From Candidatus Koribacter versatilis Ellin345 (GTDB lineage: Bacteria; Acidobacteriota; Terriglobia; Terriglobales; Acidobacteriaceae), in the NCBI RefSeq assembly GCF_000014005.1, contig NC_008009.1, positions 2,480,001 to 2,544,000 on the forward strand: a stretch of 64,000 bases of DNA, read 5' to 3'. This document shows positions 24,929-34,107 of the stretch, in pieces. The notes under the pieces were generated by a model. That model was not told the origin of the DNA. It saw only the letters and a list, made by a program, of their open reading frames with translations, and searched no databases. How positions within the stretch are numbered: the stretch's first letter is position 1; each line of letters starts with the position of its first letter. Position numbers and translations under genes: made by a program.

Positions 24929-26599
24929 ATGCCCTCTGGAAAACTTCAGGTCATCCCGTTAGGCGGTCTCGGCGAATTCGGCATGAATTGCATGGCTGTG
25001 CGTTATGGCGACGACATCGTCGTGATTGACGCCGGCATGATGTTCCCGGAGGCTGAGCTGCTCGGGGTGGACATCGTCGTGCCCGACATCAGCTACCTTG
25101 TCGAGAACCGCGACAAAGTTCGCGCGATCCTTCTGACCCACGGGCACGAAGACCACATCGGTGCGCTGCCATGGATCCTGAGCGAGCTCAACGTCCCGAT
25201 ATATGGCACGGAGTTCACGCTCGCCTACGTGGAAGGAAAGCTCGAGGAGCATGGCCTGCTCGACGACGCGGACCTGATCGAGATCCGGCCGGGCGCGCGG
25301 TTTAAGGTTGGGATCTTTACCATCCACGCGATGCAGGTGACCCATTCGCTAGTGGATTGCGTTGCTCTCGCAGTGCATACGCCGCTCGGCGTGATCATTC
25401 ATACCGGCGACTTTAAGGTTGATCCGACGCCGACGGATAACCGGCTGTTCGATTTGCACGCCTTTGCCGAGTACGGCAAAGAAAACGTGCTGGCGCTGTT
25501 TCAGGATTCGACCAACGTTGAGCGGCGAGGTTATACGCCGAGCGAGCGCGCGGTGCGGGCACGATTTGCGGAGATTTTTCATCGTGCGCCGCGGCGGTTG
25601 TTTCTCTCGTGCTTCTCGTCTTCGATCCACCGCATCAATCTTGCGATAGAAGCTGCGTACAACAATGGCCGCAAAGTAGCGCTGGTCGGGCGCTCGATGA
25701 ACGAGTCGGTGGAGATCGCGCAGGACCTCGGCTACATCGACATGCCTGAGGGCGCGTTTATTACGCCGGGCCAGATTCGCGATTACGCGCCGGAGAAGGT
25801 CTGCGTACTGATCAGCGGTACCCAGGGTGAGCCGATGTCGGCGCTCTCGCGCGCGGCGGTGGACAACCATAAGCACGCCAAGATCGAGCCCAACGATACG
25901 GTGGTACTGTCGTCACGCATCATCCCTGGAAATGAGAAGTCCATCTACCGCGTGATTGACCACCTCTTCCGGCGCAATGCACACGTGATCTATGACGATG
26001 GCTCGACGCCTCCGGTGCACGTCAGCGGACATGCCAGCCAGGAAGAGCTCCGGCTGATCATCAACCTGGTTCGGCCGCGTTATTTCATTCCGGTCCACGG
26101 CGAGTACCGGCAGCTCAAGTTGCATGCCGAGTTGGCGCAGGCCATGCGTGGCGCTGTCGGTCAGGTACTGATGATGGAAAGCGGCGACGTGCTGGAGTTT
26201 GACGAACTCGGCGCGCGTAAGGCAGGGAAGGTGAAGGTCGGTCGCGTCTGTATCGACTCCGGCTCAATGGGTGAGGTCGTGGAAGACCTCGTCATTCGCG
26301 ACCGCAGGCACTTAAGCGAAGACGGCTTCGTGCTGCCGATCATCGCGATCAATAAACTGACAGGCCAGGTCGAGTCGGTGCCGGAGATCGTGATGCGAGG
26401 CTTTGCGCCCGGCTCGGAAGGCGACGCCTTCGTGGAGAAATCGCGTGAGACGATCATGAAGACGCTCGAAGCCTCCAGCCCCGAAGAGATCGCAGACTAC
26501 GGCGTGATCAAAGAAAAAGTGCGGCAGGACTTGAAGCGATACATCGCGAAGAGTACCCAGCGGCGTCCATTGATTATGCCGGTGATTTTGGAAATATGA
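24929..26599 (+). CDS. rnj: Ribonuclease J
   Basis: 556 residues, full length. The metallo-beta-lactamase domain has LLTHGHEDHIGALPW (His 71, His 73, Asp 75, His 76), then VDCVALAVHTPLGVIIHTGDFK. The beta-CASP insert includes FQDSTNVERRGYTPSE and VLISGTQGEPMSAL, then YFIPVHGEYRQLK and a C-terminal domain. It carries out 5'-3' exo- and endonucleolytic mRNA decay and rRNA maturation. Its stop overlaps the start of the next gene (ATGA), implying translational coupling. Confidence 0.95.
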   Translation: MPSGKLQVIPLGGLGEFGMNCMAVRYGDDIVVIDAGMMFPEAELLGVDIVVPDISYLVENRDKVRAILLTHGHEDHIGALPWILSELNVPIYGTEFTLAYVEGKLEEHGLLDDADLIEIRPGARFKVGIFTIHAMQVTHSLVDCVALAVHTPLGVIIHTGDFKVDPTPTDNRLFDLHAFAEYGKENVLALFQDSTNVERRGYTPSERAVRARFAEIFHRAPRRLFLSCFSSSIHRINLAIEAAYNNGRKVALVGRSMNESVEIAQDLGYIDMPEGAFITPGQIRDYAPEKVCVLISGTQGEPMSALSRAAVDNHKHAKIEPNDTVVLSSRIIPGNEKSIYRVIDHLFRRNAHVIYDDGSTPPVHVSGHASQEELRLIINLVRPRYFIPVHGEYRQLKLHAELAQAMRGAVGQVLMMESGDVLEFDELGARKAGKVKVGRVCIDSGSMGEVVEDLVIRDRRHLSEDGFVLPIIAINKLTGQVESVPEIVMRGFAPGSEGDAFVEKSRETIMKTLEASSPEEIADYGVIKEKVRQDLKRYIAKSTQRRPLIMPVILEI

Positions 26600-26988
26600 C
26601 GATCCTAGCGCGCTGTCTGCTCGTTCTGGTGGTCGCTGTTGCGCCGTTGGTTGTGCAGGCACAGACCGTCGACCAGAAGTGCAAAGGCAATTCCGAAGTA
26701 GTGGGCGCGTGTTACGTTGTGCATGGGCGTATGCAGTATACGAACGGAACGCCGAACCTGCGGATTTGGGTGGCAGGCACAAAACACTACCTCGGTGTTA
26801 CCGCTCGCTCTGAGGCAGATGACGCTGAAACTCCGATTGTTCCGCAATACATACGCGAGAAGAATCTTGAGTTCGATGATTATTTGCATGGTGATTTCGA
26901 GGTGTGCCCCTTCACGAAAGAGAAATCTGGCGCCATGACCATGGTTTGTGTGGAGTCGGCATCTAAGCTGGTTTTGGGGAAGAAATAG
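26596..26988 (+). CDS. Small secreted protein, hypothetical
   Basis: 130 residues. The signal peptide is MTILARCLLVLVVAVAPLVVQAQ, followed by a compact domain with four Cys (KCKGNSEVVGACYVVHGRMQY, FEVCPF, MTMVCVES) that may form two disulfides. The YVVHGRMQYTNGTPNLRIWV stretch looks like a beta-rich fold seen in small acidobacterial exported proteins. It overlaps the rnj stop by 4 bp. I do not recognise a named family. Probably real given the signal peptide and coupling. Confidence 0.75.
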   Translation: MTILARCLLVLVVAVAPLVVQAQTVDQKCKGNSEVVGACYVVHGRMQYTNGTPNLRIWVAGTKHYLGVTARSEADDAETPIVPQYIREKNLEFDDYLHGDFEVCPFTKEKSGAMTMVCVESASKLVLGKK

Positions 26989-27004
26989 CTTTCCGGAGTC
27001 GCGC

Positions 27005-27541
27005 ATGGCCTACATCGACAAAAATCTGGTTCCCGGTGAGCAGGTGGTTTACAAGACCCGGTTGCACTGGATCGTGATCTTCTGGAGTCTGTTGTTCAGC
27101 CTCGGGCTTGGGATTGCGGGGATTTGGCTGCTGGCGGGAACTCCAGGTTTAGCCGCCGCTTCAGCAGCAACGGCGCCCTCGGCGTATCGCATCGGTGGCG
27201 GTGCATTGGTTGTGGTCGCCCTTGTGCTCTTTCTGATCGCTCTCATCCGTCGCAATTCCGTCGAGATGGCTGTGACCAACCGCCGGGTAACGGTGAAGGT
27301 TGGATTGCTCAGCCGAAGGACGCAAGAGATGCTTCTGGGGCGCATTGAGAGCATCGGTGTAGACCAAACGGTAGCCGGAAGAATGCTGAATTACGGCACG
27401 GTCACGATTCGTGGTACCGGCGGCACTGCCGATCCGTTCCACAACATTTATCACCCACTCGAATTTCGGCATTATGTGCAGGATCAGTTGGAGCGGCGTG
27501 TCGGGCCCGATGCTCTGCAGCCGCCACCGCGAACAGTCTAG
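27005..27541 (+). CDS. PH domain-containing (bPH2/YdbT-like) membrane protein
   Basis: 178 residues from ATG 27005 (GGAG upstream). The N-terminus is GEQVVYKTRLHWIVIFWSLL, with two hydrophobic segments (about 24-45 and 63-80). A bacterial PH2 domain follows: EMAVTNRRVTVKVGLLSRRT, LLGRIESIGVDQTVAGRML, YGTVTIRGTGGT. This family is found in membrane proteins of unknown role. Directly downstream of the small secreted protein gene in the rnj cluster. Confidence 0.88.
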   Translation: MAYIDKNLVPGEQVVYKTRLHWIVIFWSLLFSLGLGIAGIWLLAGTPGLAAASAATAPSAYRIGGGALVVVALVLFLIALIRRNSVEMAVTNRRVTVKVGLLSRRTQEMLLGRIESIGVDQTVAGRMLNYGTVTIRGTGGTADPFHNIYHPLEFRHYVQDQLERRVGPDALQPPPRTV

Positions 27542-27584
27542 TAGTCCTACCTCGATCTCGCGACTCGCGATACCATGCAGCGAG

Positions 27585-28802
27585 ATGTCCGCACCCCGAC
27601 TGCAGGCCTATCCAAAGGCTTCGACTCCGAAACGCACTTCGCGTTGGCTGATTGTTTTATTAGTTGTTGCCACGCTGGTGGCGATTGCGTGGTATCCGGT
27701 CTACTTGCACCTGCGAGCGGTCGCGGTTCTGCTGCGGATCGAATCGTCGGAAGCGCATGGATTCTTCGCGAACCGCGGCATTCACCCGATCAAAACTGAA
27801 GAATCGACGTTCGCGGCGGATAATCGCGGGCTTCGCACGCGGCTGTACGTGCCAACGGATTTGAAGAGCGTGCCGGCGATGGTGATCGTGCATGGCGTCC
27901 ATCATCTCGGATACAACGAACCGCGGTTGGTGCGCTTTGCGAAGGCGATCTCGGGGGCAGGGATGGTCGTCTCGACGCCAGAGTTACCGGAGATAGCGGG
28001 ATACGAGATCAAGCCGGTCTCCATCGAGGAAATTGCCGCAGCTGCGGATGATCTTGCGGCACGCATGCATTCGCCGTGCGTGGGAGTGCTCGGGTTGAGC
28101 TTCGCGGGAGGGCTCGCGCTTTCGGCGGCAAGCGATCCTGCGACCTCGCGGCATATCTGTTATGTGGTGGCGATTGGCGCCCACGACGACATGTCGCGGG
28201 TGATGAAGTTCTTCGCCACCGACCGCGCCGAATATCCCGATGGCCACTCGCAGTCGATGCCCTCGCATGAGTACGGAGCGCTGGTCGCGATCTACGCCCA
28301 TCCTGAAGAATACTTTCCGGCCGCGGACGTTCCGCTGGCGCGTGAGGCGATCCGGCAGCAACTCTTCGAAGAGATCGTGAACGCGAAGGCTACGGCTGCA
28401 AAGATGTCTCCGGAAGGGCAGGCGACGATGCAGATGCTGCTGGCGCAGAACCATTCGGTGGTGAACAAGATCCTGCTGGCGAACCTCGACAAGCACCGAG
28501 ACGAAGCCGAACAGGTTTCGCCGGGTCCGGAACTCTACCGTCTGCACGTTCCTGTTTTATTGCTGCACGGCGCGGGAGACAACGTGATTCCGCCGTCGGA
28601 GACGCTATGGCTTGCTAAAGATATTCCTGCCCAGAACCTGCGGGCGGTGCTGATCAGCCCGGCGATCAGTCACGTGGAGGTTGGGAAAGGCGCCACGCTG
28701 ATGGACAAATTCCGGCTTGTCCACTTCATCGTGGTGCTGTTGGGAGAGGCCAAAGACGCGCCTTACAACACGGTTGAGCTGCAACGCGTTGGCGGCGGGT
28801 AG
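27585..28802 (+). CDS. Membrane-anchored alpha/beta hydrolase
   Basis: 405 residues from ATG 27585. A single N-terminal signal-anchor helix (about 21-40) is followed by an alpha/beta-hydrolase fold: [15 protein letters not shown] (oxyanion region), [17 protein letters not shown] as the nucleophile elbow (GLSFAGG), [13 protein letters not shown] with the acid, and SHVEVGKGA with a candidate His. It resembles dienelactone hydrolase-type enzymes. The hydrolase domain probably faces the periplasm. Substrate unknown. A longer frame upstream overlaps the PH-domain gene and is not used. Confidence 0.8.
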   Translation: MSAPRLQAYPKASTPKRTSRWLIVLLVVATLVAIAWYPVYLHLRAVAVLLRIESSEAHGFFANRGIHPIKTEESTFAADNRGLRTRLYVPTDLKSVPAMVIVHGVHHLGYNEPRLVRFAKAISGAGMVVSTPELPEIAGYEIKPVSIEEIAAAADDLAARMHSPCVGVLGLSFAGGLALSAASDPATSRHICYVVAIGAHDDMSRVMKFFATDRAEYPDGHSQSMPSHEYGALVAIYAHPEEYFPAADVPLAREAIRQQLFEEIVNAKATAAKMSPEGQATMQMLLAQNHSVVNKILLANLDKHRDEAEQVSPGPELYRLHVPVLLLHGAGDNVIPPSETLWLAKDIPAQNLRAVLISPAISHVEVGKGATLMDKFRLVHFIVVLLGEAKDAPYNTVELQRVGGG

Positions 28803-28995
28803 GGGACCGGCATCTTGCAATCGCACCGACATGCTTGTTACAGTGTTTGCCTGTGAACGCCCCGTTCTACGCCTGTTGCTGTTGTTGTTGACCGCCGGCG
28901 GCGGTGTGCCTGCCACCCTTTCTTGCGCAGGCGTCCCCAATCAAAATTTAGATTCGCAGCACGGTCATTTCGCATCGTGTAGCAAGGAGCTATCC

Positions 28996-29967
28996 ATGAA
29001 AATCGCCAATGACGTTACCGAATTGATCGGAAAAACGCCCCTCGTCTTCCTGCATAAGGTGATCGGCGGCAGCCAAGCGCTGATCGCGGCCAAACTTGAG
29101 GGCTTCAACCCGTGCGCGAGTGTGAAGGACCGCATCGGCGTGAGCATGATCGAAGAGGCCGAGAAGGCCGGACGCATCACGCCAGGGAAAACTGTGCTGA
29201 TCGAGCCGACCAGCGGCAATACCGGCATCGGGCTGGCGTTTGTCGCGGCAGTGAAGGGCTATCGGCTGATCATCGTTATGCCCGACACCATGAGCCAGGA
29301 GCGTCGTGTACTGCTACGCGCATTCGGAGCGGAACTCATCCTGACGCCCGGCGCGAAGGGCATGAAAGGCGCTATCGCCAAAGCCGAGCAACTCGCGAAG
29401 GAAATTCCCGACAGCTTGATACTTCAACAGTTTCGAAACCCTGCAAATCCAAAGATCCACTTCGAAACCACGGGTCCCGAGATTTGGAACGACACTGACG
29501 GCAAGGTGGACATCCTGATCTCCGGTGTTGGCACGGGCGGCACGATCACGGGCGTGTCGGAATATATCAAGCCGAAGAAGGCGTCGTTCAAGGCGATCGC
29601 CGTCGAGCCAACGGAGAGCCCTGTGCTTTCTGGCGGAGCGCCCGGGCCGCACAAGATCCAAGGGCTCGGCGCGGGCTTCATCCCCGAGGTCCTCGACACC
29701 AAGACGATTGACGAGGTCGTGCAGGTAAACAGCGAGGAATCGGTCGCCATGGCGCGGCGACTGGCGAAAGAAGAAGGCCTGCTGGTCGGTATCTCCTCGG
29801 GTGCTGCGGTGGTGGCGGCGGTGAAGGTCGGTAGTCGTCCGGAGAACGCCGGGAAGTTGATTGTCGTGGTGCTGCCCAGTTACGGCGAGCGCTACCTTAG
29901 CAGTATCCTCTTCCAGAACCTGCGCGACGAAGTTGCGGCGCAGCAGGCGGTCGAGGTGCCGGTCTAA
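28996..29967 (+). CDS. cysK: Cysteine synthase A (O-acetylserine sulfhydrylase)
   Basis: 323 residues from ATG 28996, preceded by AAGGAG. The PLP Lys is at residue 44 in [26 protein letters not shown] (71-85) is the substrate loop; [16 protein letters not shown] binds phosphate. It makes cysteine from O-acetylserine and sulfide. An upstream in-frame extension (from about 28831) is hydrophobic and lacks family resemblance, so it is excluded. cysE starts 3 bp after the stop, giving an operon for the two steps of cysteine synthesis. Confidence 0.95.
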   Translation: MKIANDVTELIGKTPLVFLHKVIGGSQALIAAKLEGFNPCASVKDRIGVSMIEEAEKAGRITPGKTVLIEPTSGNTGIGLAFVAAVKGYRLIIVMPDTMSQERRVLLRAFGAELILTPGAKGMKGAIAKAEQLAKEIPDSLILQQFRNPANPKIHFETTGPEIWNDTDGKVDILISGVGTGGTITGVSEYIKPKKASFKAIAVEPTESPVLSGGAPGPHKIQGLGAGFIPEVLDTKTIDEVVQVNSEESVAMARRLAKEEGLLVGISSGAAVVAAVKVGSRPENAGKLIVVVLPSYGERYLSSILFQNLRDEVAAQQAVEVPV

Positions 29968-29970
29968 TTC

Positions 29971-30747
29971 ATGGGCTTTTGGCAGGGAGTTCGGGAAGAC
30001 ATTCAGGCGATCTTCGAGCATGATCCGGCGGCAACGTCCATGCTCGCGGTGTTGCTCTGCTATCCCGGACTCCATGCCCGCACCTTTCACCGCTTCAACC
30101 ACTGGCTGTGGATCAAACGCTTTCGCCTGCTGGCGCGTTGGCTGTCGCAGGTCGTGCGCTTTTTCACCGGCATCGAGATCCATCCCGGCGCAGTCCTCGG
30201 ACGCCGCGTCTTTATCGATCACGGCATGGGAGTAGTCATCGGCGAGACTGCGTTCGTGGGCGATGACGTTACGCTCTACCAGGGTGTGACGCTCGGCGGC
30301 ACTGGCAAGGAAAAAGGGAAGCGCCACCCTACGCTACGCAGCGGCGTGTTCGTCGGGAACAATGCCAATATTCTGGGAAACATTACGATTGGGGAGAATT
30401 CGCGCGTAGGCGCCGGGTCGGTTGTATTACGAGATGTGCCGCCGAACTCGACAGTGGTCGGCGTGCCCGCGCACATCATTTACCAGGACGGCAAGCGCGT
30501 TCTCATCACCGACCCCAAGGACGTAAAAGACCCGCTCTCGGATGTGATTATCGCGCTGGCCGGCGAAGTCCGCGAATTGAAGGAGCGGCTCGGATTTAGC
30601 GAACCCGCGAGTGCCAGCGGAGATCACGCCGTACAGCATCTGCAATCCGTACGAACTCTTGCCGACGAAGACAGCGAGCGCGATGAGTATCGCTTCACGC
30701 AGCGGCCGTTTGACGAACAGTTCACTGAGATTGCATCAGGCATATAG
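29971..30747 (+). CDS. cysE: Serine O-acetyltransferase
   Basis: 258 residues. An N-terminal helical region ([18 protein letters not shown]...) is followed by a left-handed beta-helix with catalytic motifs: [20 protein letters not shown] (His-Asp), [20 protein letters not shown] and [15 protein letters not shown]. It acetylates serine with acetyl-CoA, the step before cysK. The C-terminal extension (about 60 residues, rich in acidic and basic residues) is longer than in E. coli and poorly conserved in appearance. It runs directly into the DinB gene with no gap. Confidence 0.95.
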   Translation: MGFWQGVREDIQAIFEHDPAATSMLAVLLCYPGLHARTFHRFNHWLWIKRFRLLARWLSQVVRFFTGIEIHPGAVLGRRVFIDHGMGVVIGETAFVGDDVTLYQGVTLGGTGKEKGKRHPTLRSGVFVGNNANILGNITIGENSRVGAGSVVLRDVPPNSTVVGVPAHIIYQDGKRVLITDPKDVKDPLSDVIIALAGEVRELKERLGFSEPASASGDHAVQHLQSVRTLADEDSERDEYRFTQRPFDEQFTEIASGI

Positions 30748-31287
30748 ATGAGCTTCGATCTGGATAACGCAATTGCTTTGCTGGAGCGCACGCCGGCGTC
30801 GCTCAATGAGCTTCTGCGCGATTTGCCCAAGTCCTGGACGCAGACGACCGAAGGCGATGGCTCTTGGACGGTCTACGGTGTCGTGGGCCATCTGATTCAC
30901 GGAGAGCGCACCGACTGGATACCGCGCGTAAAACGCATTCTTGAGTACGGCGAGTCGAAGGCTTTCGACCCCTTCGATCGCGAGGCCCAGGACCGCGAGA
31001 GTGTCGGCAAGACTCTGCCGCAATTGTTGGACGAATTCGCCGCCGTTCGCGCCGAGAACATCGCTACATTACGAGCGCTGAACCTTCATGGCGACGATTT
31101 CGAGAAGAAGGGAACCCATCTTCGCCTCGGCACGGTGACACTCGGAAACCTGCTGGCCACCTGGGCGACGCACGATTTGACCCATCTGCACCAGATCTCC
31201 AGAATTATGGCCCACCAGCTTCGCGAAGAGGTGGGCCCGTGGACTGCGTTTCTTGGCGTGCTCAAGTGCAACGGCCACAGCGAGTAA
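30748..31287 (+). CDS. DinB superfamily protein (possible thiol S-transferase)
   Basis: 179 residues, four-helix-bundle DinB/YfiT type. Metal-ligand His candidates are in VVGHLIHGERTDW and WATHDLTHLHQISRI, the conserved HxxxH of the family. It starts at the base after the cysE stop, so it is in the cysteine operon. Some DinB proteins are bacillithiol or mycothiol S-transferases, and the location next to cysK-cysE makes a thiol-linked role plausible. The specific substrate is inference. Confidence 0.82.
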   Translation: MSFDLDNAIALLERTPASLNELLRDLPKSWTQTTEGDGSWTVYGVVGHLIHGERTDWIPRVKRILEYGESKAFDPFDREAQDRESVGKTLPQLLDEFAAVRAENIATLRALNLHGDDFEKKGTHLRLGTVTLGNLLATWATHDLTHLHQISRIMAHQLREEVGPWTAFLGVLKCNGHSE

Positions 31288-31734
31288 CTACGCCACGCCG
31301 ACCACTGCATTCAGGAACGCCACGAAATATTTCCAAACAAAGTAGTAGAGGACGATGGCGCAGGCAATGGCGATCGCAACCGCTGCGTAGGGGATCGTGA
31401 TTGCCTGGAAGTAGTCCAGCGAATTACCTCGCAGCGCGATTATGCCGAGCAGGCTGGCCGTCAACAATCCGAGCGGCGCCAATAGACATGGCAGCAATGC
31501 TCCGTGTGCGCCCAACGACCACGCATGCCGCTGGTGCACCTTCACGAAGAGCACGTTCCACACGCCCCAGAGGTTCGGCACGAAAGCCAGTGGGAAGACC
31601 AACCCCTTCTCGACCGGAAACGAGATGCGCAAGCCGAAGCGGAAGAATGCATAGGCGCACGCAATGATCATCACTACGAAGGTTGGGATCAGTGCGCCAG
31701 CCATGTACGCACGAAGATAAGGATGCGGTTTCAT
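31288..31734 (-). CDS. Membrane protein, third gene of an ECF sigma operon
   Basis: 148 residues with four predicted transmembrane segments (AGALIPTFVVMIIACAYAFF; FPLAFVPNLWGVWNVLFV; LLPCLLAPLGLLTASLLGII; ITIPYAAVAIAIACAIVLYY). Strong ribosome binding site GGAGGTG before ATG. It follows the 69-residue membrane protein by 12 bp, and sigma factor, small membrane protein and this gene appear co-transcribed. I do not recognise a named family. It may respond to, or be regulated by, the sigma factor. Confidence 0.7.
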   Translation of the reverse strand: MKPHPYLRAYMAGALIPTFVVMIIACAYAFFRFGLRISFPVEKGLVFPLAFVPNLWGVWNVLFVKVHQRHAWSLGAHGALLPCLLAPLGLLTASLLGIIALRGNSLDYFQAITIPYAAVAIAIACAIVLYYFVWKYFVAFLNAVVGVA

Positions 31735-31746
31735 AAATCACCTCCG

Positions 31747-31956
31747 TTAGAACCAGTAGAGAAGCATAGGAATTGCCGCAGGCGCAAAGGCCAGCAGCAC
31801 GAGTGCCGCGACAGCGAGCGCCCACTCGAACCAGGGAATGCTCAAACGGCGCTGCTCAAGGCGTTGCTCCATGTGCGGCCAGAGGTCGTGATCGCTCTCG
31901 GGCGGCGGCGCGAAGGCGCCCTGAAGTAGCTGCCGAAGCTCGGTGTCGTCGTTCAT
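31747..31956 (-). CDS. Small single-TM protein coupled to the ECF sigma factor (candidate anti-sigma)
   Basis: 69 residues. A cytoplasmic-looking N-terminal part (MNDDTELRQLLQGAFAPPPE, SDHDLWPHMEQRLEQRR) is followed by one long hydrophobic region at the C-terminus (WFEWALAVAALVLLAFAPAA, IPMLLYWF). The ATG overlaps the sigma factor stop (ATGA), so translation is coupled. It lacks the HxxxCxxC zinc anti-sigma motif. Position and topology (cytoplasmic head on a membrane tail) suggest an anti-sigma factor. This is an inference from context. Confidence 0.7.
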   Translation of the reverse strand: MNDDTELRQLLQGAFAPPPESDHDLWPHMEQRLEQRRLSIPWFEWALAVAALVLLAFAPAAIPMLLYWF

Positions 31957-32489
31957 GGTGTAACTCCCATCCGGGTTAATTTTTGTCGTAGAAGTTGGGT
32001 GGCGCGGAAGACTCGCGACTTCACGGCTGCCTCTGAAATTCCGAGCGCCTCCGCGATCTCGCGCTGCGGACGCTCTTCGATCAGCGCCAGCATTAAGGGC
32101 ACCCTCAACTTCACTGGCAGGGAAGCGAGCGCACTGCGAATTCGCTCCCGTTGATCTCGTTCGACTGCGGAATCGGCGTGCGTAGGTACAGGGGCATCGC
32201 TCAGTTCGACCAATGTTTTGGGTTGTCGCTTCAAATGAGCAATTGCGACGTTGGTCGCGATCCGCCGCACCCACGCCTCGAAACTACGTTTGGGATCGAA
32301 GTGGGCGTGCGCTTTGTAGACGCGCCAGAAGGTCTCGATGGTCAGATCGTCCGCCGCCGCGGAATCACGCACAATCCGCAAGATCCAACCGCGTACCGCG
32401 CGCTGATGTTCGCGGAAAAGCCACTCGAAGGCTTCGCGATCGCCTTGAGCAAACTGGACGAGCGGCGGGTTGGCGGTCGGCGCTTCCAT
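31953..32489 (-). CDS. ECF (sigma-70 family) RNA polymerase sigma factor
   Basis: 178 residues. Region 2 is REAFEWLFREHQRAVRGWIL, DLTIETFWRVYKAHAHFDPK and AWVRRIATNVAIAHLKRQPK. Region 4 is LRVPLMLALIEERPQREIAE, ALGISEAAVKSRVFRATQLL, with a helix-turn-helix. It should direct RNA polymerase to a specific promoter set, perhaps in response to an envelope signal through the coupled membrane proteins. Divergent from the TonB/ankyrin gene, with 128 bp between starts. Confidence 0.93.
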   Translation of the reverse strand: MEAPTANPPLVQFAQGDREAFEWLFREHQRAVRGWILRIVRDSAAADDLTIETFWRVYKAHAHFDPKRSFEAWVRRIATNVAIAHLKRQPKTLVELSDAPVPTHADSAVERDQRERIRSALASLPVKLRVPLMLALIEERPQREIAEALGISEAAVKSRVFRATQLLRQKLTRMGVTP

Positions 32490-32617
32490 AAATTGCTCTA
32501 TCCAGTCTTACCTCGTTGGGGAGAGGCTGGTTGCAAGAATATTTGCGATTGTGTGGTCTTAGGCGAGGGGCATCTTTTGTATCAGTTGGCAAGGACCGCC
32601 AGCCGTCCTAAGATTCG

Positions 32618-34093
32618 GTGGTGCGGCGGTTGATAGAAATCATAGTTGTTCTTGCTTGGGCATCCGTCGGCTTCGGTCAGATCGCTCATCAGCGAGTGCT
32701 GCTTTCGGCAGAGGACGTGCATTACCCGGCCCTCGCACGACAGGCGCGCATTCAAGGCGATGTTGAAATTGCATTCCACATCGGAGACGACGGTGTTCCA
32801 ATCGGCACGGAGCCGATCTCAGGTCATCCGATGTTGACCCAAGCCGCGCTCGACAATGTCGCCACCTGGAGATTCAAGCCAGTTTCTGCGCACGATGCCC
32901 ACACCTACAAAACCACGTTTCGCTTCGAGCTTGACGCGCTGAATGGGCCCTATGACTACGGCCCGAAGACAATCAGACACGGATTGGCGTTAGTGGAGGT
33001 ACAGGTTGTCTCAACTTGGATTGGGGGCGGGCCTCCGCGCGCTCTGAATTGCCCGAAAGAGAAGGTCCGAGCGCCAGCCTCGACGACCGCCGATTTTCTT
33101 GAGCTTGACGAGAGCGACTACCAAATCCGTCTTGGTGCGGATGGCTCGGTGATCTGGAGCAACACCGATGGGGAGCACGCATTCACCGTCGATTCCCGTC
33201 GTGCTCGAAAGTTGGTGGCGTCGTTCAACACCGAGCAAATCTGGAATTTGTGTGGGTTGTATGAAGGCTTTGGCAAAACCGTGCGCCTGACTCTTCATAC
33301 AGGTGTTGCAACGAAAAAAGTCGAGGACGCTGGGTATATATCCCCTCATCCATTACCGGAGTTGGAAGACGAAGTGAACTTACTTGCGCGCACGCATGAA
33401 TGGCGCCACGGCGATCCTTCCGCTGAGCCAATCTGGAACATCCGCGACGAACGCGTAAAGCCGGACTTGCCTCCTCTGGCCGCGGCGGCGCGCGACTGTA
33501 ATTCCGATCGCGTCAAACAGTTGATCGCCGCGGGAGAGAATCTCTCTGCAGCGGACGCGAGCGGATGGACGCCGTTAATGTACGCAACGCAGTGCGGAAA
33601 CGATACCGAAAAGCGTTTGCTGAAGGCCGGCGCTGATCCGAACCAATCTTCCTATCGCGGGGATACCGCGCTCATGGTCCGTGCACTCCAGGGCTATCTT
33701 GATGAGGATCTTTTGCGCGCAGGGGCTAACATCAACTTGCAAGACAACGATGGACGCACAATCCTGATGTTTCTCGCCTCGCAGGGATCAGGAGAAATCG
33801 AGTACGCAATCGAAGCTGGGGCCAATTCCACAATGAAGGATACCCGCGGATTGACGGCGTTCGACTACCTGAAGATTGCGAATTGTCGCGCGAACCCGAT
33901 GGTGCAGGGACTTGAGGCGATCCCCGCACCGGCTCCTCCCACACAAGAGGTGGATGAAAAGGATTCGTCGGAAGAGACTTCGTGCAATCCGTTTCCAGAC
34001 GAGTGGATGACCAAGGCACTGCAGCAGTTGAGCGCGCCTTACGACCCGCTACGCAGACCGCACATCCCAAAGATTCTTCGCATGAGCGAGTAA
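32618..34093 (+). CDS. Exported TonB C-terminal domain / ankyrin repeat fusion protein
   Basis: 491 residues. Signal peptide MVRRLIEIIVVLAWASVGFG, then a TonB C-terminal-type domain (about 28-110: VHYPALARQARIQGDVEIAF, GHPMLTQAALDNVATWRFKP). A middle domain of unknown type follows (about 130-270). Three to four ankyrin repeats come next (about 285-420: SGWTPLMYATQCGNDTEKRL, RGDTALMVRALQGYL, DGRTILMFLASQGSGEIEYA), and then an acidic tail. The proline-rich periplasmic spanner of true TonB is absent. It may be a periplasmic binding or scaffold protein rather than an energy transducer. GTG start (two adjacent GTGs). Confidence 0.8.
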   Translation: MVRRLIEIIVVLAWASVGFGQIAHQRVLLSAEDVHYPALARQARIQGDVEIAFHIGDDGVPIGTEPISGHPMLTQAALDNVATWRFKPVSAHDAHTYKTTFRFELDALNGPYDYGPKTIRHGLALVEVQVVSTWIGGGPPRALNCPKEKVRAPASTTADFLELDESDYQIRLGADGSVIWSNTDGEHAFTVDSRRARKLVASFNTEQIWNLCGLYEGFGKTVRLTLHTGVATKKVEDAGYISPHPLPELEDEVNLLARTHEWRHGDPSAEPIWNIRDERVKPDLPPLAAAARDCNSDRVKQLIAAGENLSAADASGWTPLMYATQCGNDTEKRLLKAGADPNQSSYRGDTALMVRALQGYLDEDLLRAGANINLQDNDGRTILMFLASQGSGEIEYAIEAGANSTMKDTRGLTAFDYLKIANCRANPMVQGLEAIPAPAPPTQEVDEKDSSEETSCNPFPDEWMTKALQQLSAPYDPLRRPHIPKILRMSE

Positions 34094-34107
34094 AATCCAG
34101 AGAACGC

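Noticed and set aside
28831-28995. N-terminal extension or leader peptide before cysK
   Set aside because: The stretch is in frame and Leu-rich, but CysK begins at the ATG with AAGGAG. I could not find attenuator hairpins that would support a regulatory leader.
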